A DNA stretch of 8,862 nucleotides from an uncultured Lachnospiraceae bacterium (GCA_959022495.1 CAUEYX010000060.1:1-8862), one strand, 5' to 3'. Shown: positions 1 through 7,099, counted from the first letter of the stretch. Notes: generated by a model from the letters alone, not told the origin. Numbers and translations are program-made.

Positions 1-54
1 AAACATATCAAAATCTTTTTAAAAAAGTTCTTGACATATCACCAGAATGCTTAC
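1..54. mobile_element. End of a repeated element, probably IS66-family IS (left copy, partial)
   Basis: Positions 2-55 are an exact reverse complement of 8809-8862. Read on the minus strand from 54 outward, the repeat begins GTAAGCATTCTGG. IS66-family elements characteristically have terminal repeats starting GTAA, which is established knowledge; assigning this copy to the family is inference from the tip alone. Only the outermost 53-54 bases are in the window, so no transposase is visible and the 8-bp target duplication cannot be tested. The tip carries an outward TTGACA (31-36), a possible -35 hexamer, with no matching -10 downstream here. The short motif ACATATCA occurs twice inside it (3-10 and 34-41). 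Confidence 0.6.
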
Positions 55-482
55 TCCCACTGAAATACAGCGATCCCGATTACCGCCACAAGAAGCCCTC
101 CCAGCTTTCTCCAGGAAAACGGCTCCTTATCCATGCCGAACATTCCAAAAAGCTGAATCAGATAGGACACCGCCAGCTGCGCGATCACAATCAGCAGCGC
201 AGACTTTGCCGGTCCCAGCGCGGCAATGCTCTTAATCACCGTCCAGGTGATGACAGCGCCGATGGCGCCGCCCAGCAGCATGTATCTTGGTTCCACCTTT
301 GTCAGGGCCGAGATGCTGTCCCTCCCGGTAAAAAGCCACACCGCCAGACAGACAGCGAACGCCGAGAGCTGCACCCAGCCGTTGCTGACCCAGACCCCTG
401 TGGTTTTCGTAACCTGTGTGTTAAATACTCCCTGTATGCTCATGAGCGCCCCGGAGATAAGGGCAATAAAAAAACCAGCCAT
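51..482 (-). CDS. YdcZ/DUF606-type DMT-superfamily membrane protein, 3' end at IS junction
   Basis: This is a 143-residue, strongly hydrophobic protein with about five predicted membrane helices (near residues 2-18, 28-45, 61-80, 85-108 and 123-140). It has the Gly-rich start (GFFIALISGALMSIQG) and the internal GGAIGAV segment typical of the YdcZ (DUF606) branch of the drug/metabolite transporter superfamily. The substrate is unknown. An upstream reading up to 533 is open, but the ATG at 480-482 is preferred because a GGAGG lies 8 bases before it. The gene follows argD by about 120 bp on the same strand and could be read through from the arginine operon. Its stop codon TAA (51-53) and the last base of the final GAG codon lie inside the repeated-element tip, so the natural C-terminus may have been replaced. 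Length is close to normal for the family, so any loss is small. Confidence 0.8.
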   Translation of the reverse strand: MAGFFIALISGALMSIQGVFNTQVTKTTGVWVSNGWVQLSAFAVCLAVWLFTGRDSISALTKVEPRYMLLGGAIGAVITWTVIKSIAALGPAKSALLIVIAQLAVSYLIQLFGMFGMDKEPFSWRKLGGLLVAVIGIAVFQWE

Positions 483-556
483 GTTCCATACCTCCATGCA
501 GTTTATGCCTGCTTTTCCCTTAGTATGTCCCATGACCGGTTTCTTATTCTGCCCGT

Positions 557-575
557 GCCGGCGCAGAACGCCGGC
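557..575. other. GC-rich hairpin downstream of argD
   Basis: GCCGGCG (557-563) and CGCCGGC (569-575) form a perfect 7-bp stem with a 5-base loop, 27 bases after the argD stop. On the minus strand no U-run follows it, so it is not a canonical intrinsic terminator. It may reduce read-through into the YdcZ-type gene or protect the 3' end of the arginine mRNA; that is inference. Confidence 0.45.
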
Positions 576-601
576 TCGTACTTATATTTCGTTTTTCATT
601 T

Positions 602-1783
602 TTATGACAGGGCCCGTTTCATCTTTTCTATCATTTCATCAATGTGCTTTTCTTCTACGATGAGCGGGGGCACGAAACGGAATACATTGCCTTCTGCCTG
701 TATGATCAGAAGCCCCTCTTCAATTGCTTTTTGATTGACTTCGGCAAGGGGTTTTGTCACTACAATTCCCTGCATCAGCCCTTTGCCTTTCCGCTCTGTG
801 ACGCAGTCGAGCTCAGCGGTCAGCTCGTCCAGACGCTTGGTCAGATACGGGGCCACCTTGTTGACATGCCCCACGATATCCTCCCGCTCAAAGATTTTGA
901 TAACGGTCTTCACCGCGGTGCAGGCCAGAGGATTGCCCCCGTAAGTAGCGCCATGGTCGCCCGGTCTTAAGGAATATTCAGCCACCTTCTCTGTCATAGC
1001 GAAAGCGCCCACAGGGATGCCGTTGCCGATGGCCTTCGCCATGGTAAGGATATCCGGCTTCACACCGAAGCCCTGCCAGGCGAACATACTTCCCGTACGC
1101 CCCATGCCGCACTGTACTTCATCACAGATCATAAGGATATCATTCTCATCACAGATGGTCCGGATGCCCTCCATAAATTCCTGTGTGGCAGGATTGATTC
1201 CGCCCTCGCCCTGAAGCGGCTCCAGGATGATGGCGCATGTCTTATCATTTACCAGTGCCCTCACGCTGTCCAGATCATTCAATTTCGCGAACCGGACTCC
1301 CGGCACAAGCGGCTCGAAGGGCTCCCTGTAAGAATCATGGCCGGTGACGGACACCGCGCCGAAACTCCTCCCGTGGAAAGAATTCTCCATGGCAATAAAT
1401 TCATACCTGCCCGTCCCCTTTGTGAAGGCATAGCGCCGCGCCGCTTTCAGCGCGCCTTCGTTCGCCTCGCCGCCGCTGTTGGTAAAGAATACCCTGTCCA
1501 TCCCGCAGACGCGGTTCAGTTCTCTGGCTGCTTCCCCGCAGCTTTCATGATAATAAAGATTCGATATGTGGTACAGTTTATCAATCTGGTTTTTCAGCGC
1601 CTCGTTCAGTTCTTTGTTATCATATCCCAGGCCTGTCACCGCGAATCCTGCGGCAAAGTCAAGATATTTTTTCCCATCTGTGTCGTACACGTACATCCCC
1701 TCACCGTGATCCAGCGCGATGGGGAAGCGGTTGTACACATGGATCAGATTCTCCTCCGCTGCCTTTATTTTTTCATTCACCAT
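602..1783 (-). CDS. argD: Acetylornithine aminotransferase
   Basis: This PLP-dependent class III aminotransferase of 393 residues converts N-acetylglutamate 5-semialdehyde and glutamate to N-acetylornithine and 2-oxoglutarate in the cytosol. The expected motifs are present in order: NSGGEANEGALK (102-113), SFHGR near 135-139, EPLQGEGG (188-195), CDEVQCGMGRTG (220-231) and the PLP lysine K250 in TMAKAIGNG. TYGGNPLAC (280-288) follows. Length is normal. Its start overlaps the end of argB by 11 bases, and the AGCAGG upstream is only a moderate ribosome site, so translational coupling to argB is likely. It is the last arginine gene in the operon. Related omega-aminotransferases (ornithine, succinylornithine) share these motifs, but the operon settles the assignment. 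Confidence 0.96.
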   Translation of the reverse strand: MVNEKIKAAEENLIHVYNRFPIALDHGEGMYVYDTDGKKYLDFAAGFAVTGLGYDNKELNEALKNQIDKLYHISNLYYHESCGEAARELNRVCGMDRVFFTNSGGEANEGALKAARRYAFTKGTGRYEFIAMENSFHGRSFGAVSVTGHDSYREPFEPLVPGVRFAKLNDLDSVRALVNDKTCAIILEPLQGEGGINPATQEFMEGIRTICDENDILMICDEVQCGMGRTGSMFAWQGFGVKPDILTMAKAIGNGIPVGAFAMTEKVAEYSLRPGDHGATYGGNPLACTAVKTVIKIFEREDIVGHVNKVAPYLTKRLDELTAELDCVTERKGKGLMQGIVVTKPLAEVNQKAIEEGLLIIQAEGNVFRFVPPLIVEEKHIDEMIEKMKRALS

Positions 1784-2672
1784 GATAATACCTGCTTTCT
1801 GTACTGTTTAATATGGCTGTGCCGATGCCCTTGTTTGTAAAGATCTCAAGAAGGAGGCAGTGCGGGATTCGCCCGTCCAGAATATGAACCCTGGACACTC
1901 CGTTCTCAATGGCGTCAATACAGTTCTGAAGCTTTGGAAGCATGCCGCCGCCGATATAACCGTCATCCATCAGCTTCTCCGCCTCAGACACCTCAAGTTC
2001 TGAGATCAGTGTTGACGGGTCATCCGGATCTTTATACACACCCTCAATATCTGTCAGAAATGCCAGTTTTTCCGCTTTCATCGCGCGGGCAATTGCGCAC
2101 GCCGCGTCGTCCGCGTTGATATTATATGTATTATATTCATCATCCAGTCCAACCGGACATACGATGGGCAGGAAATCTTTTTCCAGCAGATCATAGAGGA
2201 TCTGGGCGTTGACTTCCTTGATCTCGCCCACATATCCAATATCCTGTCCCTCTGAATATTTTTTGTTCACCTTAAGAAGGGCTCCGTCCTTCCCGCTGAT
2301 TCCAATTGCCCGCACACCCAGGCTCTCCACCAGCCGCACCAGGCTCTTATTGACCCTGCCCAGGACCATTTCAGCTACTTCCATGGTATCTTCATCGGTC
2401 ACGCGCAGTCCGTTAATGAACTTGGGCTCCATCCCCACTTTTCCCACCCATTTACTGATCTCTTTTCCTCCGCCGTGCACGATGATGGGCTTGAATCCGC
2501 AGAGCTTTAAGAGCGTCACATCCTCGATGACACGCTGCTTAAGGCCCTCGTCAACCATGGCGCTTCCGCCATATTTTACTACGATAATTTTCCTGTTAAA
2601 ACGCTGGATATAAGGCAGGGCCTCAATAAGCACCTGAGCTTTATCCAGGTATTTCTGCATATTTTCGTTCAT
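1773..2672 (-). CDS. argB: Acetylglutamate kinase
   Basis: This is an amino-acid-kinase-fold protein of 299 residues that phosphorylates N-acetylglutamate with ATP, the usual control step when acetyl groups are recycled. Visible motifs are VVKYGGSAM (31-39, with the phosphate-binding lysine K33), HGGGKEI (66-72), NGLRVTD (87-93), NINADDAA (184-191), LTDIEGVY (206-213) and GGGMLPKL (241-248). About 28 residues precede the first strand, forming a predicted N-terminal helix, and LLLEIFTNKGIGTAI (273-287) lies near the end. Both features are known for arginine-inhibited, hexameric enzymes, so feedback inhibition is inferred. AGGAGG lies 5 bases before the ATG. The argJ stop is 12 bases upstream. 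About 12 residues after GTAI overlap the start of argD. Confidence 0.97.
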   Translation of the reverse strand: MNENMQKYLDKAQVLIEALPYIQRFNRKIIVVKYGGSAMVDEGLKQRVIEDVTLLKLCGFKPIIVHGGGKEISKWVGKVGMEPKFINGLRVTDEDTMEVAEMVLGRVNKSLVRLVESLGVRAIGISGKDGALLKVNKKYSEGQDIGYVGEIKEVNAQILYDLLEKDFLPIVCPVGLDDEYNTYNINADDAACAIARAMKAEKLAFLTDIEGVYKDPDDPSTLISELEVSEAEKLMDDGYIGGGMLPKLQNCIDAIENGVSRVHILDGRIPHCLLLEIFTNKGIGTAILNSTESRYYHGE

Positions 2673-2684
2673 AATATCCTCCTG

Positions 2685-3914
2685 TCAGCTTCTGTAATCC
2701 GCATTAATCTCAATATATCCGTGAGTCAGATCACAGCCCCAGGCCGCTGCCTGCGCATTTCCTTCCTTAATGTCCGCAATAGCAGTCACTTTCGGCTGGG
2801 ATAAAATCTCTGTCGCTTTCTCTTCGCTGTAATCCGCGGCTGTCCCATCCTCAATGATCTTCAGCTTTCCCACCGCGCTCTCAAAATATAAATCCACTTT
2901 TTCCGGATCAAATTCTGCCCCGGAATATCCCATAGCACATAGGATTCTCCCCCAGTTGGCGTCGTGACCCGCGATGGCCGCTTTGGTCAGGTTCGAACAG
3001 ACAATGGATTTTGCCAGGACCTTTGCCTGTTCCTTTGTCCCTGCGCCAATGATTTTTGCCTCGAAGAGCGCGGTCGCCCCTTCTCCATCTCCGGCCATCA
3101 TCTTTGCCAGTGTCTCATTGACATAATGGAGCGCTTCTTTGAAGATTTCATATTCCGGTGTCCCACAGCGGATTTTCTCATTGCCTGCCCTGCCATTGGC
3201 CAGCAGAAGCACCGTGTCATTGGTCGAAGTATCCCCGTCCACGGAAATCATATTATAGGTATCCTCCACATCTTCACTCAGCGCCTTCTGGAGAGCCTTC
3301 TTTGAGATCTTGGCGTCTGTGGTAATAAAGGACAGCATGGTGCACATGTTCGGGTGGATCATGCCGGAACCTTTTGCCATGCCGCCGATTGTCACAGTCT
3401 TATCCCCGATCTCAAATGTAACCGCGGCTTCCTTCTTTCTGGTATCCGTGGTCATGATTGCCTGCGCCGCCGCTGTACCGCTGGCTGGATCTGCTTTTTT
3501 CGCCGCCGCCAGCACAGCAATGCCGGCCCGTATCCGGTCCATGGGCAGCTGCATGCCGATGACGCCTGTGGAACCCACCAGTACGCTGTCCGGGTCTACA
3601 CCGAGCACTTCCGCGGCCTCCACGGCCGTTTCCCTGCAGTATCGCATCCCCTCTTCGCCGGTACAGGCATTGGCAATACCGGAATTCACAATCACTGCCT
3701 GGGGTTTCTTTCCGCTCTCCACCACCGCCCGGTCCCATTTCACGGGAGCCGCTTTCACCACGTTTGTGGTAAACGTCCCCGCAGCCCTGCATGGTTTGTC
3801 ACTGTAGATCAGGGCCATATCGGTCCTGCCCTGGTATTTAATACCGGCTGCTGCCGCGGCAGCCTGGAATCCCTTTGCGGCAGTTACGCCGCCCTCAATT
3901 CGATTCATGCCCAT
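2685..3914 (-). CDS. argJ: Glutamate N-acetyltransferase / amino-acid acetyltransferase (ArgJ)
   Basis: ArgJ transfers the acetyl group from N-acetylornithine to glutamate; bifunctional members also use acetyl-CoA. It is a self-cleaving Ntn-type enzyme. In the preferred 409-residue form, the cleavage motif KGSGMIHPNMCTML ends at 193, with nucleophile Thr192. The alpha chain has VGSTGVIG (113-120, oxyanion Thr-Gly). The beta chain has SVDGDTSTND (224-233) and the typical C-terminus INADYRS. The residue before the nucleophile is Cys rather than the more usual Ala. I chose the ATG at 3912-3914 because AAGGAG lies 9 bases before it. An ATG at 3906-3908 is also possible. An upstream in-frame GTG (3936-3938) sits inside a hairpin and has no ribosome site. 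The gene is preceded by the GNAT gene and followed 12 bases later by argB. I cannot tell from sequence whether it is mono- or bifunctional. Confidence 0.96.
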   Translation of the reverse strand: MGMNRIEGGVTAAKGFQAAAAAAGIKYQGRTDMALIYSDKPCRAAGTFTTNVVKAAPVKWDRAVVESGKKPQAVIVNSGIANACTGEEGMRYCRETAVEAAEVLGVDPDSVLVGSTGVIGMQLPMDRIRAGIAVLAAAKKADPASGTAAAQAIMTTDTRKKEAAVTFEIGDKTVTIGGMAKGSGMIHPNMCTMLSFITTDAKISKKALQKALSEDVEDTYNMISVDGDTSTNDTVLLLANGRAGNEKIRCGTPEYEIFKEALHYVNETLAKMMAGDGEGATALFEAKIIGAGTKEQAKVLAKSIVCSNLTKAAIAGHDANWGRILCAMGYSGAEFDPEKVDLYFESAVGKLKIIEDGTAADYSEEKATEILSQPKVTAIADIKEGNAQAAAWGCDLTHGYIEINADYRS

Positions 3915-3936
3915 ATTCCTTATCTCCTTTTCTCCC

Positions 3937-3956
3937 ACCGGTCAGAAAAGACCGGC
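3937..3956 (-). other. Intercistronic hairpin before argJ
   Basis: CCGGTC (3938-3943) and GACCGG (3950-3955) form a 6-bp stem, extended by a G-U pair in the minus-strand RNA, with an AGAAAA/UUUUCU loop. It lies between the GNAT stop (3959-3961) and the argJ ribosome site. No U-run follows, so it is not a terminator. It could tune relative translation or act as an mRNA processing or stability element. Confidence 0.45.
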
Positions 3957-3958
3957 AT

Positions 3959-4405
3959 CTACTGTTCATTAAACGCGGTAATATTCTCCTCATTCAATGT
4001 GAAATCATAATAATTCAGGTCCAGCCGCTCTGTCCACCCAATGGTATTCCAGAACGCGTTTCCTATATCATTTTTTGTGAACGCGATCAGGCAGACTTTA
4101 TTAATGTCCTCCTCTTTGAGCGCTTTCATGGCGAATACAACCATAGCCCTGCCGATGCCGTGTCTGCGGTACGCCTCATCCACACATACATGGTAAAGGC
4201 AGCCGCGCCGTCCGTCATGCCCGCAGAGGATGCTCCCCACGATCTTTCCGTCCTTCACAGCCACTACGCTGGTGGACGGATTGCGCTTGAGAAACCGCTC
4301 CACGCCCTCCCGGGAATCATCGATGCTCCGAATTCCAAATCCCCGGATCTTTTTCCACAGGGCATACACCCCGTCATAATCTTCTATCGTCATTACCCGT
4401 ATCAT
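3959..4405 (-). CDS. GNAT-family N-acetyltransferase within the arginine operon
   Basis: This 148-residue protein is a single GNAT domain that would transfer an acetyl group from acetyl-CoA to an amine. The acetyl-CoA pyrophosphate loop is clear: VCVDEAYRRHGIGRAM (73-88), with the R-x-x-G-x-G pattern R80/R81-H-G-I-G. The later NDIGNAFWNTIGW (112-124) is the usual C-terminal GNAT signature. IVGSILCGHDGRRGCLY (55-71) resembles the YpeA-type branch of small acetyltransferases, by recollection and without alignment. It lies between argC (30 bases upstream) and argJ (about 45 bases downstream) on the same strand. This position makes glutamate, giving N-acetylglutamate, or another pathway intermediate a reasonable substrate guess, but the sequence does not prove it. 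It lacks the kinase-like domain of classical ArgA. The ATG at 4403-4405 has a purine-rich GAAGGGAAATAGAGG upstream. Confidence 0.85.
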   Translation of the reverse strand: MIRVMTIEDYDGVYALWKKIRGFGIRSIDDSREGVERFLKRNPSTSVVAVKDGKIVGSILCGHDGRRGCLYHVCVDEAYRRHGIGRAMVVFAMKALKEEDINKVCLIAFTKNDIGNAFWNTIGWTERLDLNYYDFTLNEENITAFNEQ

Positions 4406-4435
4406 CCTCTATTTCCCTTCTGCTTCATCATCTTC

Positions 4436-5476
4436 TTATGGGAACATGGGAATAAGCTCTAACCCTTCACTCTCCCGCAGGCCGAACATCAGGTTCATAT
4501 TCTGAACTGCCTGCCCTGCCGCGCCTTTGACCAGGTTATCAATAGCACCCATCATAATAATGCGCCCTGTGCGCGGATCAATCTTGAATCCGATGTCCAC
4601 ATAATTGCTGCCTTCCACCCATTTCGTCTCCGGGCAGACATCTCTGTTAAGCACACGGATGAATTTCTCACTGCCATAATATTTGTCGTAGACTGCTTTT
4701 ACCTCTTCCCAGCTTACATCCTCTTTCAGCTTCGCGTACTCTGTGGCCAGGATGCCCCGGTTCATCGGCACGAGATGGGGCGTAAAGTTGACCGTCACCT
4801 GCTCTCCCGCCGCATATCCCAGCTGTTCCTCAATCTCCGGAGTATGCCGGTGGGAAGCCACGCCATATGCCTTCATGTTCTCATTCACCTCGCAGAAGAG
4901 GTTGGGAAGTTTCGCCCCACGTCCCGCTCCTGAAGTACCCGACTTAGCGTCCACAATGAGTGTGCTCATATCGATGAGTCCTTCCTTTGCCAGAGGATAT
5001 GCCGTCAGGATGGAACAGGTCGTATAACATCCCGGATTTGCCACCAGACGCGCGTTCCTGATCTGATCTCGGTTCACCTCACACAGTCCATATACTGCCT
5101 CCTCAAGGAACTGGGGAGCCTTATGTTCAATCTTGTACCATTCCTCATACACTTTCACGTCTTTGAGACGGAAATCAGCGCTCAGGTCAACGATTTTCGT
5201 ACTGGATAGGATCTCCTCATTCACGAGGGACGCGCACAGTCCCTGTGGGGTTGCGGTAAAGATCACATCCACCTGGGAAGCCAGCTCTTCCATATTGTCA
5301 TCCAGACAAACCGCGTCCACAATCTGAAACATGTTCTGATACACATCCGCATATTTTTTATCTATGTAACTTCTGGAACCGTACCATACGACCTCCGCGT
5401 CTTTATGCCCTGTCAGTATTCTGACAAGCTCCCCTCCCGCATAGCCGGTCGCTCCGATAATCCCTGCTTTTATCAT
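4436..5476 (-). CDS. argC: N-acetyl-gamma-glutamyl-phosphate reductase
   Basis: ArgC reduces N-acetylglutamyl phosphate with NADPH to the semialdehyde. In the 346-residue form there is a Rossmann start KAGIIGATGYAGGELVRIL (3-21), a catalytic Cys150 in NPGCYTT (148-153), AKSGTSGAGRGAK (177-189) and the active-site His211 in SHRHTPEI (208-215). Length fits the long type-1 family. The ATG at 5474-5476 is chosen because AAGGA lies 8 bases upstream. A GTG start nine codons earlier (5501-5503) is open, but the extension would cover this ribosome site and precede the normal family start. It is the first gene of the operon, with an ArgR-type operator and promoter 120-160 bases upstream and a roughly 120-base leader. 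Confidence 0.97.
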   Translation of the reverse strand: MIKAGIIGATGYAGGELVRILTGHKDAEVVWYGSRSYIDKKYADVYQNMFQIVDAVCLDDNMEELASQVDVIFTATPQGLCASLVNEEILSSTKIVDLSADFRLKDVKVYEEWYKIEHKAPQFLEEAVYGLCEVNRDQIRNARLVANPGCYTTCSILTAYPLAKEGLIDMSTLIVDAKSGTSGAGRGAKLPNLFCEVNENMKAYGVASHRHTPEIEEQLGYAAGEQVTVNFTPHLVPMNRGILATEYAKLKEDVSWEEVKAVYDKYYGSEKFIRVLNRDVCPETKWVEGSNYVDIGFKIDPRTGRIIMMGAIDNLVKGAAGQAVQNMNLMFGLRESEGLELIPMFP

Positions 5477-5594
5477 GATCTCTTTCCTTTCTTCATATAT
5501 CACTATTACATAATCATCTGCGTATCACAGTCTTCTATGATATACCTCATTTAATAGGAAGTAAAGCACTTCGTGAAAATAATTAATAGTTACA

Positions 5595-5632
5595 CTTGCA
5601 TAATAATACATCTTTTTTGTATATTATTCAAG
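5595..5632 (-). promoter_or_regulatory. Arginine operon promoter with overlapping ArgR-type operator
   Basis: On the minus strand TTGAAT (5631-5626) and TATTAT (5608-5603) are separated by exactly 17 bases and match sigma-A -35/-10 elements at 4/6 and 5/6. The same DNA is an inverted repeat: CTTGCATAATAATACA (5595-5610) and TGTATATTATTCAAG (5618-5632) are near reverse complements with a 7-base spacer. Each arm is AT-rich and resembles ARG-box half sites of the TGAAT/ATTCA type. ArgR bound here would cover both promoter elements, so arginine repression is inferred. A possible further partial box (TTTGCAGATATTCAAA, 5638-5653) lies just upstream. Confidence 0.65.
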
Positions 5633-5633
5633 T

Positions 5634-5662
5634 ATTATTTGCAGATATTCAAATTTATCCAA
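5634..5662 (-). promoter_or_regulatory. Possible second, upstream promoter for argC
   Basis: On the minus strand TTGGAT (5662-5657), 17 bases, then AATAAT (5639-5634) gives 4/6 and 5/6 matches to sigma-A elements. Its start would fall near the first operator arm, so ArgR could also block it. AT-rich DNA makes chance matches common, so this is tentative. Confidence 0.3.
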
Positions 5663-5723
5663 GGCGCACACTTCATGTTTCTGATACATTATCCATGATG
5701 AAATTTCTGCCCGGCTTTATAAA

Positions 5724-5764
5724 AATTCAGGCGGAGCGCCAATAATGGATGCTCCGCCTGAATT
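5724..5764 (-). terminator. Intrinsic terminator of proA
   Basis: A perfect 14-bp inverted repeat (5724-5737 with 5751-5764, GC-rich core GGCGGAGC/GCTCCGCC) encloses a 13-base loop. On the minus strand the stem ends in AATT and runs on into TTTATAAAG, giving a short U-run. It sits 33 bases after the proA stop and separates proA from the arginine operon. This is the clearest terminator in the window. Confidence 0.88.
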
Positions 5765-5797
5765 CTATTCTTATTTATCCTCATCTCAGAAAAACCT

Positions 5798-7048
5798 TTA
5801 CGGTCTTACCTGTCCGTTGCCAAAGATGATGTATTTTGTCGTAGTCAGGGCTTCCAGACCCATAGGTCCCCTCGCGTGAAGCTTCTGGGTACTGATTCCG
5901 ATCTCCGCCCCAAAGCCGAACTCAAAGCCGTCCGTAAACCTGGTGGACGCATTTACATACACTGCCGCCGCGTCAATCTCATCCTGGAATTTGAACGCAT
6001 TGTCATAATCCCTGGTGATAATGGACTCTGAATGCCCGGTATTATATTTATTAATATGGGTTACTGCCTCGTCGATGGAGTCGACAATTTTCACCGAGAT
6101 AATGGCATCCAGGTATTCTGTGCCCCAGTCTTCTTCCGTGGCAGGAATAATATCCTCACTGACAGCGCGGGCTCTCTCATCTCCCCGGATCTCCACATCA
6201 TGTGCCTTCAGTCTGTCCACGATCACCGGAAGTGCCTCCGGCGCAATCTCGCTGTGGATAACCAGAGATTCACAGGCATTGCACACGCCCAGCCTCTGCG
6301 TCTTCGCGTTCTCCACAATGTCAGCGGCCATCCTGATATCCGCTGATGCGTCTACATACACATGACAATTTCCTGTACCCGTCTCAATCACAGGCACCGT
6401 ACTGTTCTCTACCACATTGGCGATCAGCCCGGCCCCGCCTCTCGGAATGAGCACGTCAATCCAGCCGTGCAGCTTCATCATCTCATTGACAACTTCCCGG
6501 CTCGTGTCCTCCACCAGAAGAATCACATCCTGGCATAATTTCTCTTTCCGCAGGCCGGACTTGACAGCGCGCACAATCGCCTGGTTAGAGTGGATCGCAT
6601 CGCTGCCTCCCCGCAGGATGGCCGCGTTGCCGGTTTTAAAGCACAGACCAAAGGCATCTGCTGTCACATTGGGTCTGGACTCATAAATAATACCTGCCAC
6701 GCCCAGAGGCACCCTCTTCTGTCCGATCCGCAGCCCGTTCGGCCTTGTCTTCATATACAGAACTTCTCCCACCGGGTCATCCAGCGCCGCGATCTGCCTC
6801 AGCCCCTCCGCCATGTCCGCAATCCGTTTCTCAGAGAGCGCAAGCCGGTCAATCAGCGATTGTTTCACTCCTTTTTCTCTCGCGGCTTCCAGATCCTTTT
6901 CATTCTCCTCGAGGATCAGCTCCCGCTGCGCAGTGAGCTCATCTGCCACGGCGAGAAGCCCCCGGTTCTTATCTGCTGTTCTCATCCTTGCCGCTTCAAC
7001 GGAAGCGCTTTTCGCACACTTCGCGAGCATCTGCATATATGACTCCAT
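5798..7048 (-). CDS. proA: Glutamate-5-semialdehyde dehydrogenase (gamma-glutamyl phosphate reductase)
   Basis: This 416-residue ALDH-fold enzyme reduces gamma-glutamyl phosphate with NADPH to glutamate 5-semialdehyde, the second step of proline synthesis. Diagnostic segments are VPLGVAGIIYESRPNVT (113-129), LRGGSDAIHSN (145-155), IPRGGAGLI (201-209), the NAKTQRLGVCNACES segment with catalytic Cys256 (247-261), and the C-terminal FGFGAEIGISTQKLHARGPMGLEAL region (about 376-400). The ATG at 7046-7048 has AAGGAG 8 bases upstream. Length is normal. proB (glutamate 5-kinase), its usual partner, is not beside it in this window. It has its own extended -10 promoter and terminator, so it appears to be an independent unit. 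Confidence 0.97.
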   Translation of the reverse strand: MESYMQMLAKCAKSASVEAARMRTADKNRGLLAVADELTAQRELILEENEKDLEAAREKGVKQSLIDRLALSEKRIADMAEGLRQIAALDDPVGEVLYMKTRPNGLRIGQKRVPLGVAGIIYESRPNVTADAFGLCFKTGNAAILRGGSDAIHSNQAIVRAVKSGLRKEKLCQDVILLVEDTSREVVNEMMKLHGWIDVLIPRGGAGLIANVVENSTVPVIETGTGNCHVYVDASADIRMAADIVENAKTQRLGVCNACESLVIHSEIAPEALPVIVDRLKAHDVEIRGDERARAVSEDIIPATEEDWGTEYLDAIISVKIVDSIDEAVTHINKYNTGHSESIITRDYDNAFKFQDEIDAAAVYVNASTRFTDGFEFGFGAEIGISTQKLHARGPMGLEALTTTKYIIFGNGQVRP

Positions 7049-7090
7049 TCTGTGATCTCCTTTCTCTGTGCCTTTCTTTATTGTTCAGTT

Positions 7091-7099
7091 ATTATACCA
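7091..7099 (-). promoter_or_regulatory. Extended -10 promoter of proA
   Basis: On the minus strand TGGTATAAT (7099-7091) is a perfect TATAAT with the TGn extension, about 43 bases before the proA ATG. The hexamer 17 bases upstream (TGGCGG) is a poor -35, which extended -10 promoters tolerate. Confidence 0.6.

Noticed and set aside
1..55. Small invertible promoter (phase-variation) switch
   Set aside because: Invertible switches have short intervening segments with a promoter and a nearby invertase. Here the repeats are about 8.8 kb apart, no recombinase is visible and the TTGACA in the tip lacks a -10.
3915..3938. GTG start for argJ at 3936-3938
   Set aside because: The codon sits in a hairpin stem without a ribosome site, while an ATG at 3914 has AAGGAG at good spacing.
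3354..4010. Long plus-strand open frame of 218 codons opposite argJ and the GNAT gene
   Set aside because: It is antisense to two well-supported genes, has no ribosome site or family resemblance, and has a Cys/His/Arg-rich composition typical of a shadow frame. The same applies to other plus-strand frames such as 1337-1840 and 7991-8590.
5477..5594. T-box or other riboswitch in the argC leader
   Set aside because: The roughly 120-base leader is AT-rich with only a tiny GAAGT/ACTTC hairpin. It lacks a T-box sequence, a terminator and any known aptamer signature.
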